Positions 44,126 through 56,598 are shown, counted from the stretch's first letter. The stretch is DNA of 64,000 nt from Limnanthes douglasii subsp. nivea (GCA_036936605.1 JAUPFV010000001.1:70327910-70391909); one strand, 5' to 3'. The notes: a model not told the origin generated them from the letters alone. Numbers and translations are program-made.

Positions 44126-44502
44126 TGATGAGTCCGAAAATATTCACCACTCACTGTAGAAACCGAACGGGGGCAATTCGGACAAAAATCACCCACTGAA
44201 CCATCCGAACAAGATAAAAGTACTAAATAACTAATCACCTTTTGACTAAGCTATTTGCTAATCTGCTTAATAAACTAATGAGTTTTTGAACTCGACCCGG
44301 TTTCATAAGTTTGACCCGAAAGCCCATATGGCCCATAATTAAGGGTATAAATACCCAACCACTTTCATTAATGAGGGTAATGAACATTTAATACAACCAG
44401 GCAGCTTAAATCTCTCACTACAAAACACTTAAACATTTAATACCTTTGAAACACCACAAAATACCTGACCAAATTACCCTTAGTCGAAAATAATCCACAC
44501 TA
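44126..44502 (+). repeat. Tat-1 3' LTR
   Basis: It starts TGATGAGTCCGAAAATATTC after the polypurine tract AAAAAAGGGGATAC and ends CCACACTA, so the terminal CA has changed to TA. TATAAATA is at about 44347-44354. Confidence 0.93.
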
Positions 44503-44507
44503 GGTAT

Positions 44508-44694
44508 GACTAGTCATAGTTTGTTCACCATATTATTTAATATCTAATTTGCAACTTATTTCCTATATATTTTATATTTCACAACTCATTGATAACAGGT
44601 TCCGCATTTCACAACTAAGTTACTATATGTTTCGAATTTCATCACTAAGCTACTACATGTTTAGTATTTTGCATCTCATTTAGTATATCAACAC
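44508..44694. repeat. 29-35-bp degenerate tandem repeat flanking Tat-1
   Basis: Units of the form TTTCACAACTAAGTTACTATATG repeat about four times with variation. The same array, better preserved, is at 46960-47125 next to the empty site. The text upstream (TAGTCATAGTTTGTTCACCA) continues the genomic sequence interrupted by Tat-1. Confidence 0.75.
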
Positions 44695-44880
44695 TTCAGA
44701 ACGTGAAAAAAAACCCCCTCCAAGAACACATTATTAAAAATATGTTATGTAGGTGTCATTTTAGGCATACAGGAGAGGCAAGGAAGTATGCTGCATACAC
44801 CAAACAACAAGAGCTGAAAAAACCAGAGCTTTCTACAGAACTGGGAGAGGTTTTAGCGACTAAGAAGAAATGATTATTAT
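44695..44880 (+). repeat. zinc-finger-like coding fragment, copy 2
   Basis: The plus strand reads HFRHTGEARKYAAYTKQQ and ELKKPELSTELGEVLATKKK after an upstream PPPRTHY stretch in another frame. It is homologous to 8735-8950 and complements it, since that copy keeps the CxxC end in frame and this one keeps the RH...AYT end. Origin unknown. Confidence 0.4.
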
Positions 44881-46879
44881 ATATTATTTATAGATAATAT
44901 TTTTTTATCTCTGATTATTTTTGTAAATACTATTTATAGATAACAATTGAGTTTTTTTTTTTTATTTTCTCAATACCCCTATTAAATGGCGAAATAAATA
45001 GTCATTGACCTTACTTTAGAATGAAAATGCGTTAGATCTTACCTTCATAGATAAGTTATGTGATGTCTAGTTGATAATGATGTATATAAATGAACTTTTT
45101 TATGCTTTTAATAGTTATTATAAAAGTCTTCTTTCTCTATGAGATTAATCTGATCCGATATTTGTGCTTGTTGAAGGAATTACATTGAAGCCTGGTTACA
45201 AAAGGGAGATTTATCCTCTCTTTGAAGTTGGCTTTCTCATTCTTTTTTAGTCAAATTACTTCATCCAATAACATAAAAATTATGCGTTCTTCTATAAATG
45301 CGATTTAGCACATTAATGAGCCCCGGATGAACCTGCATCGATATATTTCACGAAGAGAGTTAGCTTAAACTGAAAGGGCTGGAAATTTGATTTCCCATAA
45401 ATTTTACACCGAGTTAAGTGTCAATGAGGTTTGAAGCCCCAAATTATTTAGGTTTTTATAACCAAAATAAATCCTTGACTTTCTTACAAAAATGAAAATC
45501 TACCACCTTACTTTAGTAGCTATAGAAGGAATATGACCAACCATCTTTACTTTATGCTCACCTTGAGGTGGGTAGACACACAAGAAGATCGAGTAAACAT
45601 TATATTTAGTTAGACATGAAGGCAAGATAAAGTAGTTCAACCAATCCAAAGAGACAACGTGAGGAATTAATTTCAATAATAAACTTGCATTCGAAACTAA
45701 TACGATTTTGTGAGAGTTGAGCAAAGTTTTATTTATTTTTTAACCTGCTCGGTTGAGAGAGCGCACCCAAAAATAAAATATATGAATAAAGGATAATCAA
45801 ATCAAAATAATTAGGTTCCGTTTTTTTTATAATCATAGTTTTTGTAATTTGGCTAAGTTAACAATTAAGAGGAATTCATATCTTTCTAGCTCTCCTCAGT
45901 CGAGTATCAAATGATAATTAAAAACCAAACTTCCTCTTCTCACTAGAGGATTTATAAAGTCATTTTTATTATACAGCTTTAAGTATGTGATTGCACCCAA
46001 TGCCTCAATCCTAATATGACTATAAGATCCTTTAATTGGAAATATTTAACATATGATTTAGAAACTTAATTGGATACCAGTAGCTTTAATCTCAAAATTC
46101 CAACTATAATTATACTAAATAATATAAAATTTATGATATATGAACTTTCATAATCCGAAATCTCCCAGTTGGTCGTCCCCCCTCACAACCACCATTTGAT
46201 AGAACATAGATCCGAACCCTTTATTAATCACGTGCTTAGGTTAAAGGTCTTACCACATATGTTATATTATATCAGTCTATGCTTACACTATTAAGTTAAG
46301 AGTGATAATATATATCTTCCTTTATTTTTCTAAGCCACATACACGTGTCTATCTCCCACATGCCTACTTGGCTTTGTATACCTGTAGATATTTCAATAAA
46401 AAAACATCCATTTGTTTTGAGCTATTTAAATGCTTTATGTCGATTGACAACGAATTTTTGGAAAATGAGGAGTATCATCGTAAGACTAATGATTTTAGAT
46501 GATAAAACCCTTTGTTTTTTTTCCGTACAATATGAATTATTTTATATTTGAAAACCTTATTCCTTCCATCAATGCTTTCTACAACATCCTTTGATTTAGT
46601 TTTCACCATGATGTTGGTCAAGTTATCCCAACCTAAAATAGATTATACTAATCACACTACCTCATTGCAAAAGTGTAAACGATTAACTGTAGCAATTTTT
46701 CTACCTTTTACAAAACCGTTTTTCCCTCATGAAGATATACCTTTGATATTACTATGTTATGTCATAAATTGAGTATATATATATGAAGAATACCATGGGT
46801 AATTTTCTACTAGTGTTGGTGGGTGGGCTGGTTTAGATTCAATTATTTCTTATAATAGGTCTTTTTCTTTGGTGAGCTA
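44881..46879. other. AT-rich spacer
   Basis: No gene or element is recognisable. Short frames near 46302-46772 look random and hydrophobic. Confidence 0.5.
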
Positions 46880-47125
46880 AATATGCGTCATATTCAGACT
46901 TCAAACAATTTTTACAGTTATAAACTTGACATGTCTAGTCACACTTCGTTCATCATATTGTTTAATCTCTAATTCGTAACTCAGTTACTATGTGTTTCAC
47001 ATTTTGTAACTTATTTACAACATATTCCACATTTCACAACTAAGTTACCATATGTTCCGAATTTCGTAACTAAATTACTACATGTTTACTATTGTGCATC
47101 TCATTTACTATATGTTTTGCATTTC
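46880..47125. repeat. paralogous empty site of Tat-1 with tandem array
   Basis: CAGACTTCAAACAATTTTTA leads to TTATAAACTTGACATGTCTA, which aligns with 35411-35447 joined to 44503-44530 once Tat-1 is taken out. The following units (TAACTCAGTTACTATGTG, CACAACTAAGTTACCATATG, CGTAACTAAATTACTACATG) match the array at 44508-44694. Confidence 0.8.
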
Positions 47126-47681
47126 TCTAAATCAGATTTTGCGTAATACTCTCTCTCTTAGATTTCGATAATAAAACCAACTAAAAGGGAAAAAAAGTGT
47201 AACTGATATGGCTACATTGTTGATCCTATATGCCTACTCGAGGTTGTTTTTCTCAACATCCGGTGACTGTATTAATTCAATGATATTTTATTATTTTGAA
47301 GACATGGATAAACTAAATAACTTTGATTGGATAAAAATAACCATGAAGAATGTTATAAGTTTCATAAAAAAATGTTACAAAAATAATTTTGAAAAATTCG
47401 TAGGATACATTGTTATGTTGGTGGTTAATATCTTACTATTTAATTTAATACATAAATATATGTGTACGTAGTGACTCTTATATATATATATTACTAAATA
47501 ACATGCAACATTTATTATGAAATATACAACAACCAGAATAAATATAGTATGAGAAGGCTTGATGCCACAATGTTTCGAATTGTTTGGAAATAAAAGAAAC
47601 GAAGAGTTGGCTTTGATTTTATCTTTAGAGTATTTCAAAGATGATCATGTACATTTCACATTTCAAACACACAATTGGGTT

Positions 47682-48085
47682 TGATAAGTATTTATCTGGT
47701 TTCACAATGTAGGATTGAGATACGTGAGAGAATGTAGAGAGAAGTAGATTTTAGAGAGAGAAAGTCAAGTTACAAGTCAAGAATCTCAAAAGTCAGAGAG
47801 ATTTCTTAGTTCAGCCTTGACCTTTATATAGAGGCGCAGAGACTTAAGCTGTAACTAAACGGTTACAAAAGGGGTCTAATTGCATATTAGTCACTCCTTA
47901 AAATATAAAGCTCTATATCTCTCCTGCAATTATATAATATGTCATTAAAGGTTTTATCCCTTTACATTTTAATGCTCAAGATTATATTTCCTTATCAGCT
48001 CTAAATTTCTCCTACCATTATACAATCTGTCATTAAAGGTTGTATCCCTTTACATTTTAGTCCTCAAGGTTATATTTCCTTATCA
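47682..48085 (-). repeat. Tat-2 LTR A
   Basis: 404 bp, TG...CA ends in plus reading (TGATAAGTATT to TTCCTTATCA). On the minus strand it is preceded by the polypurine tract AACTAAGGGGGCTAC. The minus strand has the TATA box CTATATAAAGG at about 47822-47833. The terminal 88 bp are duplicated in tandem (47911-47998 and 47999-48086), which accounts for its extra length relative to LTR B. Confidence 0.85.
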
Positions 48086-48598
48086 GTAGCCCCCTTAGTT
48101 CTTATGAAAGTAAATGAATAAATACTAACTAGCCTAAAAAATTGTTGAAGGTGAAGAAAATACTCTTTATACACAATCCAAACTGCTTTAAACTCGTTAT
48201 CTTCATACTTTTGGCAAAGTCTTATCCATGTTTTCTCAATGCTTCAGAAATTTACAAACGAGGTCGTTTCCCTTCAACGGTCACAATTTTTCGAAGTACA
48301 AATCGAATAGGTGATGATATCCTAGGAACTAGGTCTGCCACTAGGCATATCACATGGCAGGTGTCAGATTCCTCTGTAATCAACCATTTGGAATTCTACC
48401 CAATTCTCGCCTCCATCTCTTCCACTTCCCTCTCTTCCAACTTTCTATAAAAATACTTCTCTATGTCCCATTTTATTTCACAACATATTTTGTAAAGAGA
48501 GAAATAGAGAGCTCGCTGGTTACCTTTATCTGAATCTTCATCTTTTTGTTACTTTCACCGGAAAACACCAATCTACCATCCAGTCCTTAAATCTGTTT

Positions 48599-51542
48599 AT
48601 GAGAAAGCATCCAAAACTAAGAAAATTAAGAGCGAAAAAACCCATAAAACCTAGAAATTCATCATGCCCAGAGAAGCCTATCTTCGGAGCATATGATTAT
48701 TTCTACATAAGTGAAAGGGCATATGAATATAGAGCAACTGGATTGATAAACAACGCTCCTCGATTTTCCACAAATACAAAACAATATGGTAACTTCGATC
48801 CTAACAAGACTCCTGTTTTCTCACCTTTTTCTCTTCCAGAAGAAAATTAATCATCTAAAACTCAGACGTAAAAAACACCTCGAATTTCATCTTTTTCGAT
48901 TGAATCATCACCTCAAATCAATCACTGAGTAACCAACTATTCTTAATAAGAAAAATCCAAAGAGACTCATTCTCTAGTAAATCCTAAGCCCCATTGTCCA
49001 TTGCGCAAAGAAACAAAAACTCAGCCTTCTCAAACTCCAGAAAGAAAAAATTTCATAGACATGGGTGACGATCCTGATGTCACTTGGAATGCTGATGTTG
49101 TCTCGAATCCTTCATCATGTTCTCCTCCCCTGAGTGAGATTGTTGAGACAAATATAACGTCTCAACGAAATCTCTCAAGTAACCCGCCTCGACTAGTGGA
49201 TAAGGCATCTGAGGAGGAAATAGATTCTGAAGCCACTCATTTAAATAACGAGGCTAAAACAAAAGAAGAAGCTTTGAATGAATCATAGAGCGAGATAGTG
49301 AAAAATAATTCAAAATAAAAAGGTAGTAAAATAAGAAGATAGAAATCTCATGTGACGATATCCAAAGAGCTGACTGCATCAGTTGATGAAAATTTAAAGC
49401 CTTTCGAAGCGCACTACATCTTGGCTTTAAAAAATGTTGCTTACACATATTACAAAGATAGCCAAACAGATAATCTAAAAAGTCAATGAGAAATGTGAGA
49501 CAACATTATACTTCGTCTACCCAAAAAAGGAAACTTCTTTGGATTGAAAAAAGGATGAACAAGTGGTCTACCCAGAGATTATCAATTGGGGTCTTCAATT
49601 TCCACTGGACCCCATAATAGTTGAATAATTCGAGATTTTGGATCTATGCCCAACTCAGGTGACACCAAATCAGTGGTTCAGTTTGCTCTTCGTGATCATG
49701 GCTTCCTGGCTTTCCAAATTCCCCTCTCCATTCAGGATTTCATTTTCTTAACCAAATTGTCAAAGGGACTGGTACTTCCATTTTAATATCTAAAACTAGA
49801 TGACGATTTTAAGATCATCGATGACTTGTTGAAGGCAGATAAATGTTGGAGAAAAAAATTTGACTTCACCTCAGGAGTTTGGGAGAATCGTCATGAGGAG
49901 TATTCGTAAGTCTTTTTATTCTCTTACCTTGAATTGTACCTCCAACGGATTTTCTTCCTATCTATTATCAAATTTTGTGTTTTGTGCAGAAATTTTAAGA
50001 TGTTACAAGCTTCGTCGAAAAGATGTCAAAGAGACTATTGTCAAGCTTGCAGCCTGGGCTGAAATATAATAGGGCAATGCATTCCACACAGCCTTCCAAC
50101 CTATCAACTTTCTCAATAGCCATATGTGGAGAATAAACTTGGGAGCTCCTCCCCTTGAAAATCTAATGAATCCACCTAACCCTTTGTATGCTGTCAAAAT
50201 GTTAGTGGCCCCTGACTACAAAGTATTTTTTCCTGTACAAAACAGATCGGATAGCCACCTTTAAAAGAAGAATGGAAATGAGAATAGAAAGGTAGCTAGC
50301 ACATCTGGTGCTAGTGCTTCAGAAGATCCGATGCCTAAGTATTCGAAGATAAAAACAATAGAAAATAACCTCCCTAGTGTCGAAGAAGGAGAAAAAGGAG
50401 AGCCTTCTCCAAAAGAAAATAACTGTCCCATAAAAAAAGAAGAGCACAACTAAAACGACTCCTCAATAGAAAGGAAAAAAGAAATTTGTGCAAAATGTCG
50501 AAGAGGTGCCATCCGATACTGACGAAATTATGGTTGTGGAAGGTTAACAAAGTGAGCAAAAAGAAAATGAAACAGGTGCTGAAGACTGTGGCACCCAACC
50601 AGGGAAAACTGCTTCAGACAATGATCAAGGTGATGAAAACTTTGATCATGATAGCGTCATCAATTTCGATCAATCTCAAGAGATTGTTGGAGATAAAGAT
50701 TCAAGCGTTCAATAATTTTAAGACCAACTGCATAATCTTGGCAAAAGATCTGATCCTACTACTTCTGAAGCAATTTCACCATAAGTCTCTTTTCCTCCAA
50801 CCTCCCTTGCTCTTATACCTCGTCCTAGCCCAATGGTCATCCCTCCTGAGGAGCCATCTGAAGAGGTTACACTTTCACTACAACCATTTTCCAATATTGG
50901 CACCACAATATAAAAATTAACCCAAGAGCTTGAATATGCACAAAATGGCAAATGAGATGGTGCACCAAAAGAAGATTGCTGCTGCTGAAAAAAGAATGAA
51001 AGAAATCTTTGGAGACTTGGTGGAGAAGAAATTCCATGGATTTCAAATGGCCAAATCAAAATTCCTAAAAGGGCTCATCTATCTTAAGAATCATCTCAGA
51101 GGTGTGCACCAAAAAGAGAAGGAAGATCTCAACACTTCTCATAAAAATGAAATACCTCAACTCAAATCTAAGCATTCTGAGGAGTTAGCTACAGAGAAGC
51201 TGAAATCCATTGGTCTCCAAGTTTCACTTAAGAAAATTGATGAGGAGAATAAGAAATTGACAGATGATATAACCGATCTCAAATCTCAATTAGAAGAAGA
51301 GAAGAAGCCCGTTGTTACTGCTGCTGAAAATGAATGTGAAAAAGATATGCTAGCAGTCATGAAAAATGTCAAAGAGCTAAGATTTCTTAATCTTCTTTGA
51401 GAAATTCATGCTAAATTTCCCAAGGCTAACCTCATAGAGAAGCTTTTGATCATATTCCTAGTTTTTCATCCGAAGAAGCTGAATCAAAGGAAAGTGCTTC
51501 TGAACAAAAGGAAACTTCTGAAGATAGTTCCGAAGACGAATA
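48599..51542 (+). pseudogene. Tat-2 antisense ORF, copy 1
   Basis: Coding text on the strand opposite to pol. The N-terminal frame (48599-48850) is basic. A Ser/Thr/Asn-rich part follows (49001-49288, SNPSSCSPPLSEIVETN). A transposon domain is at about 49565-49795 (VYPEIINWGLQFPLDPIIVE, LCPTQVTPNQWF, VIMASWL) with stops. A canonical intron at 49906-49989 (GTAAGT...TTGTGCAG) is next, then a middle exon (LRRKDVKETIVKLAAWAE). A coiled coil at 50930-51400 (KSKHSEELATEKLKSIGLQV, ENKKLTDDITDLKSQLEEEK) is followed by an acidic end in another frame. Several stops. The layout equals that of Tat-1's antisense ORF. Confidence 0.7.
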
Positions 51543-51839
51543 ACTTCGCTATATGCCCTTTTTGTGCCCGCCATTCAATTATTGTAAAATCTTGTTCTTT
51601 TTTAGATGCTCTTTCAATTGGCATACAAAAACATGTTTGTTACCATCGAATTGAATTAAATGAAAAAGGCTTTGTTTCCCCTATATTCTTATTGCGTTTT
51701 TCTTATTTATAAGTTATGTTTACCTCGAAATATGACTTTTATTATAACTAAACATAGAATATTCGAATTGAAAATAATTTTGTAAATCTTTGAAGAATGT
51801 TAACACCTTAATATAATCATGATACTTCGAATAATGTTG

Positions 51840-52000
51840 TGCGTATCACTTCAAATATTATATTGCATTTAGAGAACGTATCACCTCGAATGTTATAGTG
51901 CGTTTAAAGAACGTAGCGACACGAATATTACAGTGCGTTTAAAGAACGTAGCATTTTGAATATTATAGTGCGTTTAGAGAGTGTAGCACTTCGAATATGG
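51840..52000. repeat. 35-bp minisatellite of Tat-2, unit 1
   Basis: Four 35-bp units (starts 51840, 51875, 51910, 51945) plus a partial one. The unit reads AACGTAGCACTTCGAATATT then ATAGTGCGTTTAAAG. It sits between the antisense ORF and the end of pol. Confidence 0.9.
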
Positions 52001-52269
52001 TTGTTTCTTCGAAGAAATATATTCAACACCTCAGAATAATTACTCTTGGTCAACCTAAAAGATGATTAGTCTTTGACTAGTTACCAAAATAATTTAAACA
52101 AACGTAAGTAAACACACATTGGCCAAAAAAATAATTTTATTGATAGCTTCAAATATTTTACATAACACCTCATTAAAACCTCCATGGGCCAACAGGGTAG
52201 GAAAGAGTGTGCCACTTATTCAAAAAAAGAAAAGTTTCAAAATACAATTACTCCCAATACAATTTTAGA

Positions 52270-52660
52270 TGTTGTATATTCCAAGGATGCTGAAGCATCC
52301 TCCCTTGATTATCACAAAAGGCAATAAGAGCCTGGTTTTATTCTTTTCACAACCATACAAGGACCTTCCCAATTTGAGGCTATTTTACTGATGCTATTTT
52401 CCTTAGTATGGATGAATACCTTTCGTAAAAATTTATCAACCACCTTGAAATCCCTCCTTTTAACCTTTGAATTATATCCGCTCCTCATAAGAGTTTGATA
52501 ATAAATTATATTCAGGTGAGCTCTAACTCTTTTTTCTTTTATCAAGTCCAAACTTGCTCTTTTTGCCTCGTTATTAAGGTCTTTGGAGTATTGAGTTATT
52601 CTAAAAGAAGGCAGTGTAGATTCTGAACTGACTAACAACATCCATCTCATACGCTAAGGA
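52270..52660 (-). pseudogene. Tat-2 unit 1 integrase C-terminal part
   Basis: The minus frame 52650-52312 gives [48 protein letters not shown] and SNWEGPCMVVKRIKPGSYCL, the Tat integrase tail. Just upstream on the minus strand (52700-52655) [18 protein letters not shown] marks the preceding segment in another frame. Everything further upstream of pol is missing from this unit. Confidence 0.8.
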
Positions 52661-52809
52661 AAAAGGAGTTTCTTTAGTAGCTTCCATTGGAGTTGTTCGA
52701 TAAGCCCATAACACCTCATGCAAATAATTAACAAGGAATGTTAGCCATTAAAAAAGATCCTAAACCCTACGAATCATTCCACATACGATGTTTTAGTTCA
52801 ACATCATCA

Positions 52810-53003
52810 ATAAAAAAATGACTATATTCTTACGAACTCGATGTCCTCGTTTAACCAACCAATCAGCAGCTTTATTGGTCTTTCTACCAACATGTCTAGA
52901 CTGAACTCCAAAAAAAATCATGAATATCAAATAATTTATTCCTTATAACCCAATCACTCGTTTATTATAAATTATCAAAGACAATATTTTTTAGATTGTG
53001 TAC
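52810..53003 (-). pseudogene. RNase H-like fragment of different origin
   Basis: Minus reading of 52912-52843 gives GVQSRHVGRKTNKAADWLVK followed by RGH, the R-x-N-xxAD-xLAKxG end of a type 1 RNase H as found in LINEs and host RVT_3 proteins. The matching region of unit 2 (near 58460) reads differently, so this fragment may be an insertion in Tat-2. Confidence 0.35.
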
Positions 53004-53323
53004 TGATGAGTTTGATTACTTGGATTGCCTTAGTTAATTGAGAGAGGTCAAATTATAGAGAGAGAAATAGGTTTTAGAGAGAGAAAATCATATTGCCCAA
53101 AATGATCTAACTCGAAAGCCAACCCCTTTATTAGATCAACCTTGGCCTTTATATAGAGGCACAATGACTTAGCTCTTAACTGAAAACGGTAACATAAAAG
53201 GTCTAATTACACACTAGTCCCTAGCTAAAATACATAGTTATAAATTCCTCCTCTAACTTTACAATTTGTTATAAGAGGTTTAATTCTTTACATTTTAGTT
53301 CTCAAATTTCCATTTCCTTTTCA
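53004..53323 (-). repeat. Tat-2 LTR B (shared by the two units)
   Basis: 320 bp, TGATGAGTTTG to CCTTTTCA in plus reading, followed by the tract GTAGCCCCCTTAGTTCTCAT that is the polypurine tract on the minus strand. Minus-strand TATA (CTATATAAAGG) lies near 53147-53158. It aligns with LTR A over its full length but has a single terminal segment. Confidence 0.88.
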
Positions 53324-53702
53324 GTAGCCCCCTTAGTTCTCATGTAAATAAATAAGTGAGAACTAATTAGCCTCAAACATATTCAGAAGTGAATATAACC
53401 TCCTTATCCATAATCTGACGTGCTTCAAATAAGCTATTCCACCTTGATTTCAGTCAGACGCATCAAATTATTTTAATAAGAGATATTTTCCTCATATCAA
53501 GATTTGAAATAGAAAAGAAATACAGAATAACACTCTGTCACTCTAGATATCAAGTCTATCTCTTAGCAAATAATGACACCCTAGGTAGTAGGTCTGCCAC
53601 TAAGCTTATATAACCGCTTCAAATTCTGCCCAATCACTATCCATCTTTTCCACTTCTCAAAACTTCTCTTCTCTTCTTATAAATAATGTTGCGACTCATT
53701 AT

Positions 53703-56518
53703 TTGCTTCATAGAGAAATGACATACAAATGCAGAGCAGCTGAAATAAGAAGCAACGTTCCTCTTGGTCTGTCTACAAAGACGATATACTATGATACTTT
53801 CAATCCTTCCAAAACACCTATTTTTCACCTTCTCCTCTTACAGAAGAAAGCTAATCCTCAAAAACTCGAACGCCAAAAGCACCTCAAATCTCACATTTCC
53901 TTACTGAATCATCTCTTCGAATTAGTCATGAGGTGAATAAATCATCGTCAAAGAAATCCAAAGAGACTCATTCCTCAACCAATCTTTCAAAAACTTGCCC
54001 TTCTCAGACTCCAAAAAAAAATACTTTCATAACCATGCGAAATGATGCTGATGTCACTTCTAATCCATCAACCATTTCTCCTCCCCTAAGGGATATTGTT
54101 GAGACATTGACATCATCTCAACAAAATCCATCGAATGATCCTCATCAACTGATGGACGAAGCATTTAAAGGAAAAGTCGACTTCGAAGCTACTCAATCAA
54201 ATAACAAGGTTGAAACAAAAGAAGACGCTTCGAAGGAATTACAAAATGCTACCAAAGAAAATATTCGTAGACCAAGAAAAAATAAATTTATTGTCACAAT
54301 ATCCGATGAGGAACGTGCGTCAATAGGTGAGAATTGAGATCTCTCAATGCACATTATATACTATTTCTGAAAAATGTTCCTTACATATATTACGAAGAGA
54401 TCCAAGTAGTTGATCTGAAGAAGCAGTTGATCTGAAGAAGCAAAAGGGAAAACACCTTTATTATAAAAAAGACTAACTAGTAGTCTACCCAGAAATCATA
54501 AACTGGGGTCTTCGATTTCCACTAGACCCCATGATAGTTGACTACTTCGAGTTATTAAATCTGTGCCCAACCCAAGTGACACCAAATCAATGGTTCATAC
54601 TGCTTTTTATGATCATGGCCTCCTGCTTATCCAAAATTCTGATCTGTATCGAGGACTTCATATCTCTAACCAAATTGTTAAAGAGACTAGTGCTTCCGTT
54701 TTATTATCTCACCTTGGATTATGATTTAAAAATAATGGATGACCTACTGGAAGAAAACAAATTTTGACAGCAGAAATTCGTCTTCATATATGGGGTTTAG
54801 GAGAATGACAAGGAAATATCTATAGACAATCCATCTAGATTGAACCTCGTATAGAGAAGTAATCATAAGTCTATTAATTTTATTTCTATAAATTATAGTT
54901 TAAACTGAGGATATCCTCATTTGCTATCAACTTCTATACTATAAATAATTTTTTTGAGTCATTATGCACTTCGTCGAGAAAAAGAAAAAGAGACCTTCAT
55001 CAACCTTGCTGTCTGGACTGAAAAGGAATGGAATAATGCTTTCGCCACAACCTTCGAACCTATAAATTTCCTCACTAGTTACCTATTTCCGATCACATTT
55101 GGAGATTTTCCTTCTGAAAATTTTATGGAGCCACTCAACCCTATACATGTTTTCAGAAGATTGGTCCATCCTGACTGCAAAGTGTTCTTACAAATTCACA
55201 ATAGATCGGACAACCATCTCCCCCAAAAGAAGATGGAAAAAAAGAATAAAAAGGCATATAGTACATCTGATGCTAGCCTTTCAATAGATCCGAAGCCAAA
55301 AGGTTTGAAGAGGAAAACAAAACAAAACACTCTCTCCACTATTGAAGAATGAATTGAAGATGAAGCTTCTTCAAAAAAAAAGAAACAGTTGCTCGTTCGA
55401 AAAATAAAGGCATCACTAAAAAAACTTCCAAAAGAAAGGGAAAAAGAAGGTTATGGGTATTGTCAAAGAGGTATTGTCCAGTGAGGATGAAGTTGTAGTT
55501 GTAGAGAATCAACATAGTCATCAAAAGGAAAATAAAATAACTGGTGAAGACGCTGCTAATCAGCAAAAGGAAATTGTGGTCGTAGAAGATAACAAGGCGA
55601 TGATCATTTTGATCCCGACATCTTTATTAACTTCTACGAATCACAAGAGCTTGTTGGAGACGAAGTTCCCACTGTCCAAGAGATTCAAGATCATCTGCAT
55701 AATCTTGGTAAAATATCTGCACCTGCTACCTTTGAAGCCGTATCTCCTGAGGTTATTTTTACTATAATATCCTTAGCTCTCATTCCTCGACCTAGTCCAG
55801 TGGTCTTTCCCCTAGCAGAGCCATCCGAAGAATTAATAGCTGCTCTTCAACCTTTTAACGATCTCGATGCTGCAACACAAAAACTTACTTAATAAATCGA
55901 AGCCTCTCAAAATCAATTGAAAAACATGGCTAAACAGATAGTTATAAAGGTGTTGCTGCAGCTGAGAAAAAGATAAGGGATATCTTTGGAAACCTCATAA
56001 GAGATCAGTGTTATGAATTCCAAATGGCGAGATCTAAATTCCTCATAGGACCGTCATGTCAAAAAGTATCTCAGAGAAAAGCATCAAATCGAGAAAGAAG
56101 ATTTCAATACTTCGATCAAATCAAGACTAAACATCTTGAAAAATTAGCTGTTGAGAAGAAAAAACTCAATGACCTTCAAGTATCTCTTAGCAAGAATGAG
56201 GCAGAGAAGAAAAAATTGGCAGACGATATGACTACCCTCAAAGCCCAATTTGATAAGGAAAAGCAATTTTTCGTCACTGCTGCCGAATATGAGTGTGCAA
56301 AATGCATATTGGAAGCTATCAATAATGGAAAAGAACAAAACATCATCACACTCCTTCGAGAAATTCATACCTCATATCCTAAAATCTATCTTTCTAGATT
56401 TTGGAGTGAAATTCCCATCAAATGGCGTCCTACCGAGGCTTTCGATCCCGTTCCAAGCTCATCATCCGAAAAGGAAGATCCCAATGAGGATTCCAAAGAA
56501 AACTCCGAGGACGAGTAA
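53703..56518 (+). pseudogene. Tat-2 antisense ORF, copy 2
   Basis: Same order as copy 1. N-terminal pieces run 53703-54337 (MRNDADVTSNPSTISPPLRD). The transposon domain is at about 54490-54767 (INWGLRFPLDPMIVDYFELL, LCPTQVTPNQWFILLFMIMA). The middle exon is at 54954-55352 (ALRREKEKETFINLAVWTEK, then KKMEKKNKKAYS). The coiled coil is at 56024-56518 (KKLNDLQVSLSKNEAEKKKL, MTTLKAQFDKEKQ) with an acidic end SSSSEKEDPNEDSKENSEDE. At the place of the copy 1 intron donor (GTAAGT) this copy has ATAAGT at about 54864, so splicing would fail. The coiled-coil frame alone is intact for 164 codons. Confidence 0.72.
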
Positions 56519-56598
56519 TTTTACTATCTTTTGTACCTGTCATATCATTACTGTAATATTTTGTTTTAATAACATGGTATTTTAAATAATCATTACAA

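Larger units (their letters stand above)
35448..44502 (+). mobile_element. Ty3/gypsy Tat-type element, Tat-1
   Basis: A 9.05-kb LTR retrotransposon. It has paired LTRs of 374 and 377 bp, a primer binding region of the AATTGGCC-CC-GGG type, gag, protease, RT, RNase H and an integrase C-terminus on the plus strand. A long antisense coding region (43440-40811) precedes the 3' LTR. The integrase zinc-binding and catalytic parts are deleted at about 39895-39935. Flanks GGGAT (35443-35447) and GGTAT (44503-44507) are a target duplication with one difference. A related empty site exists at about 46890-47125. Stops in gag and pol show it is inactive. Confidence 0.92.
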
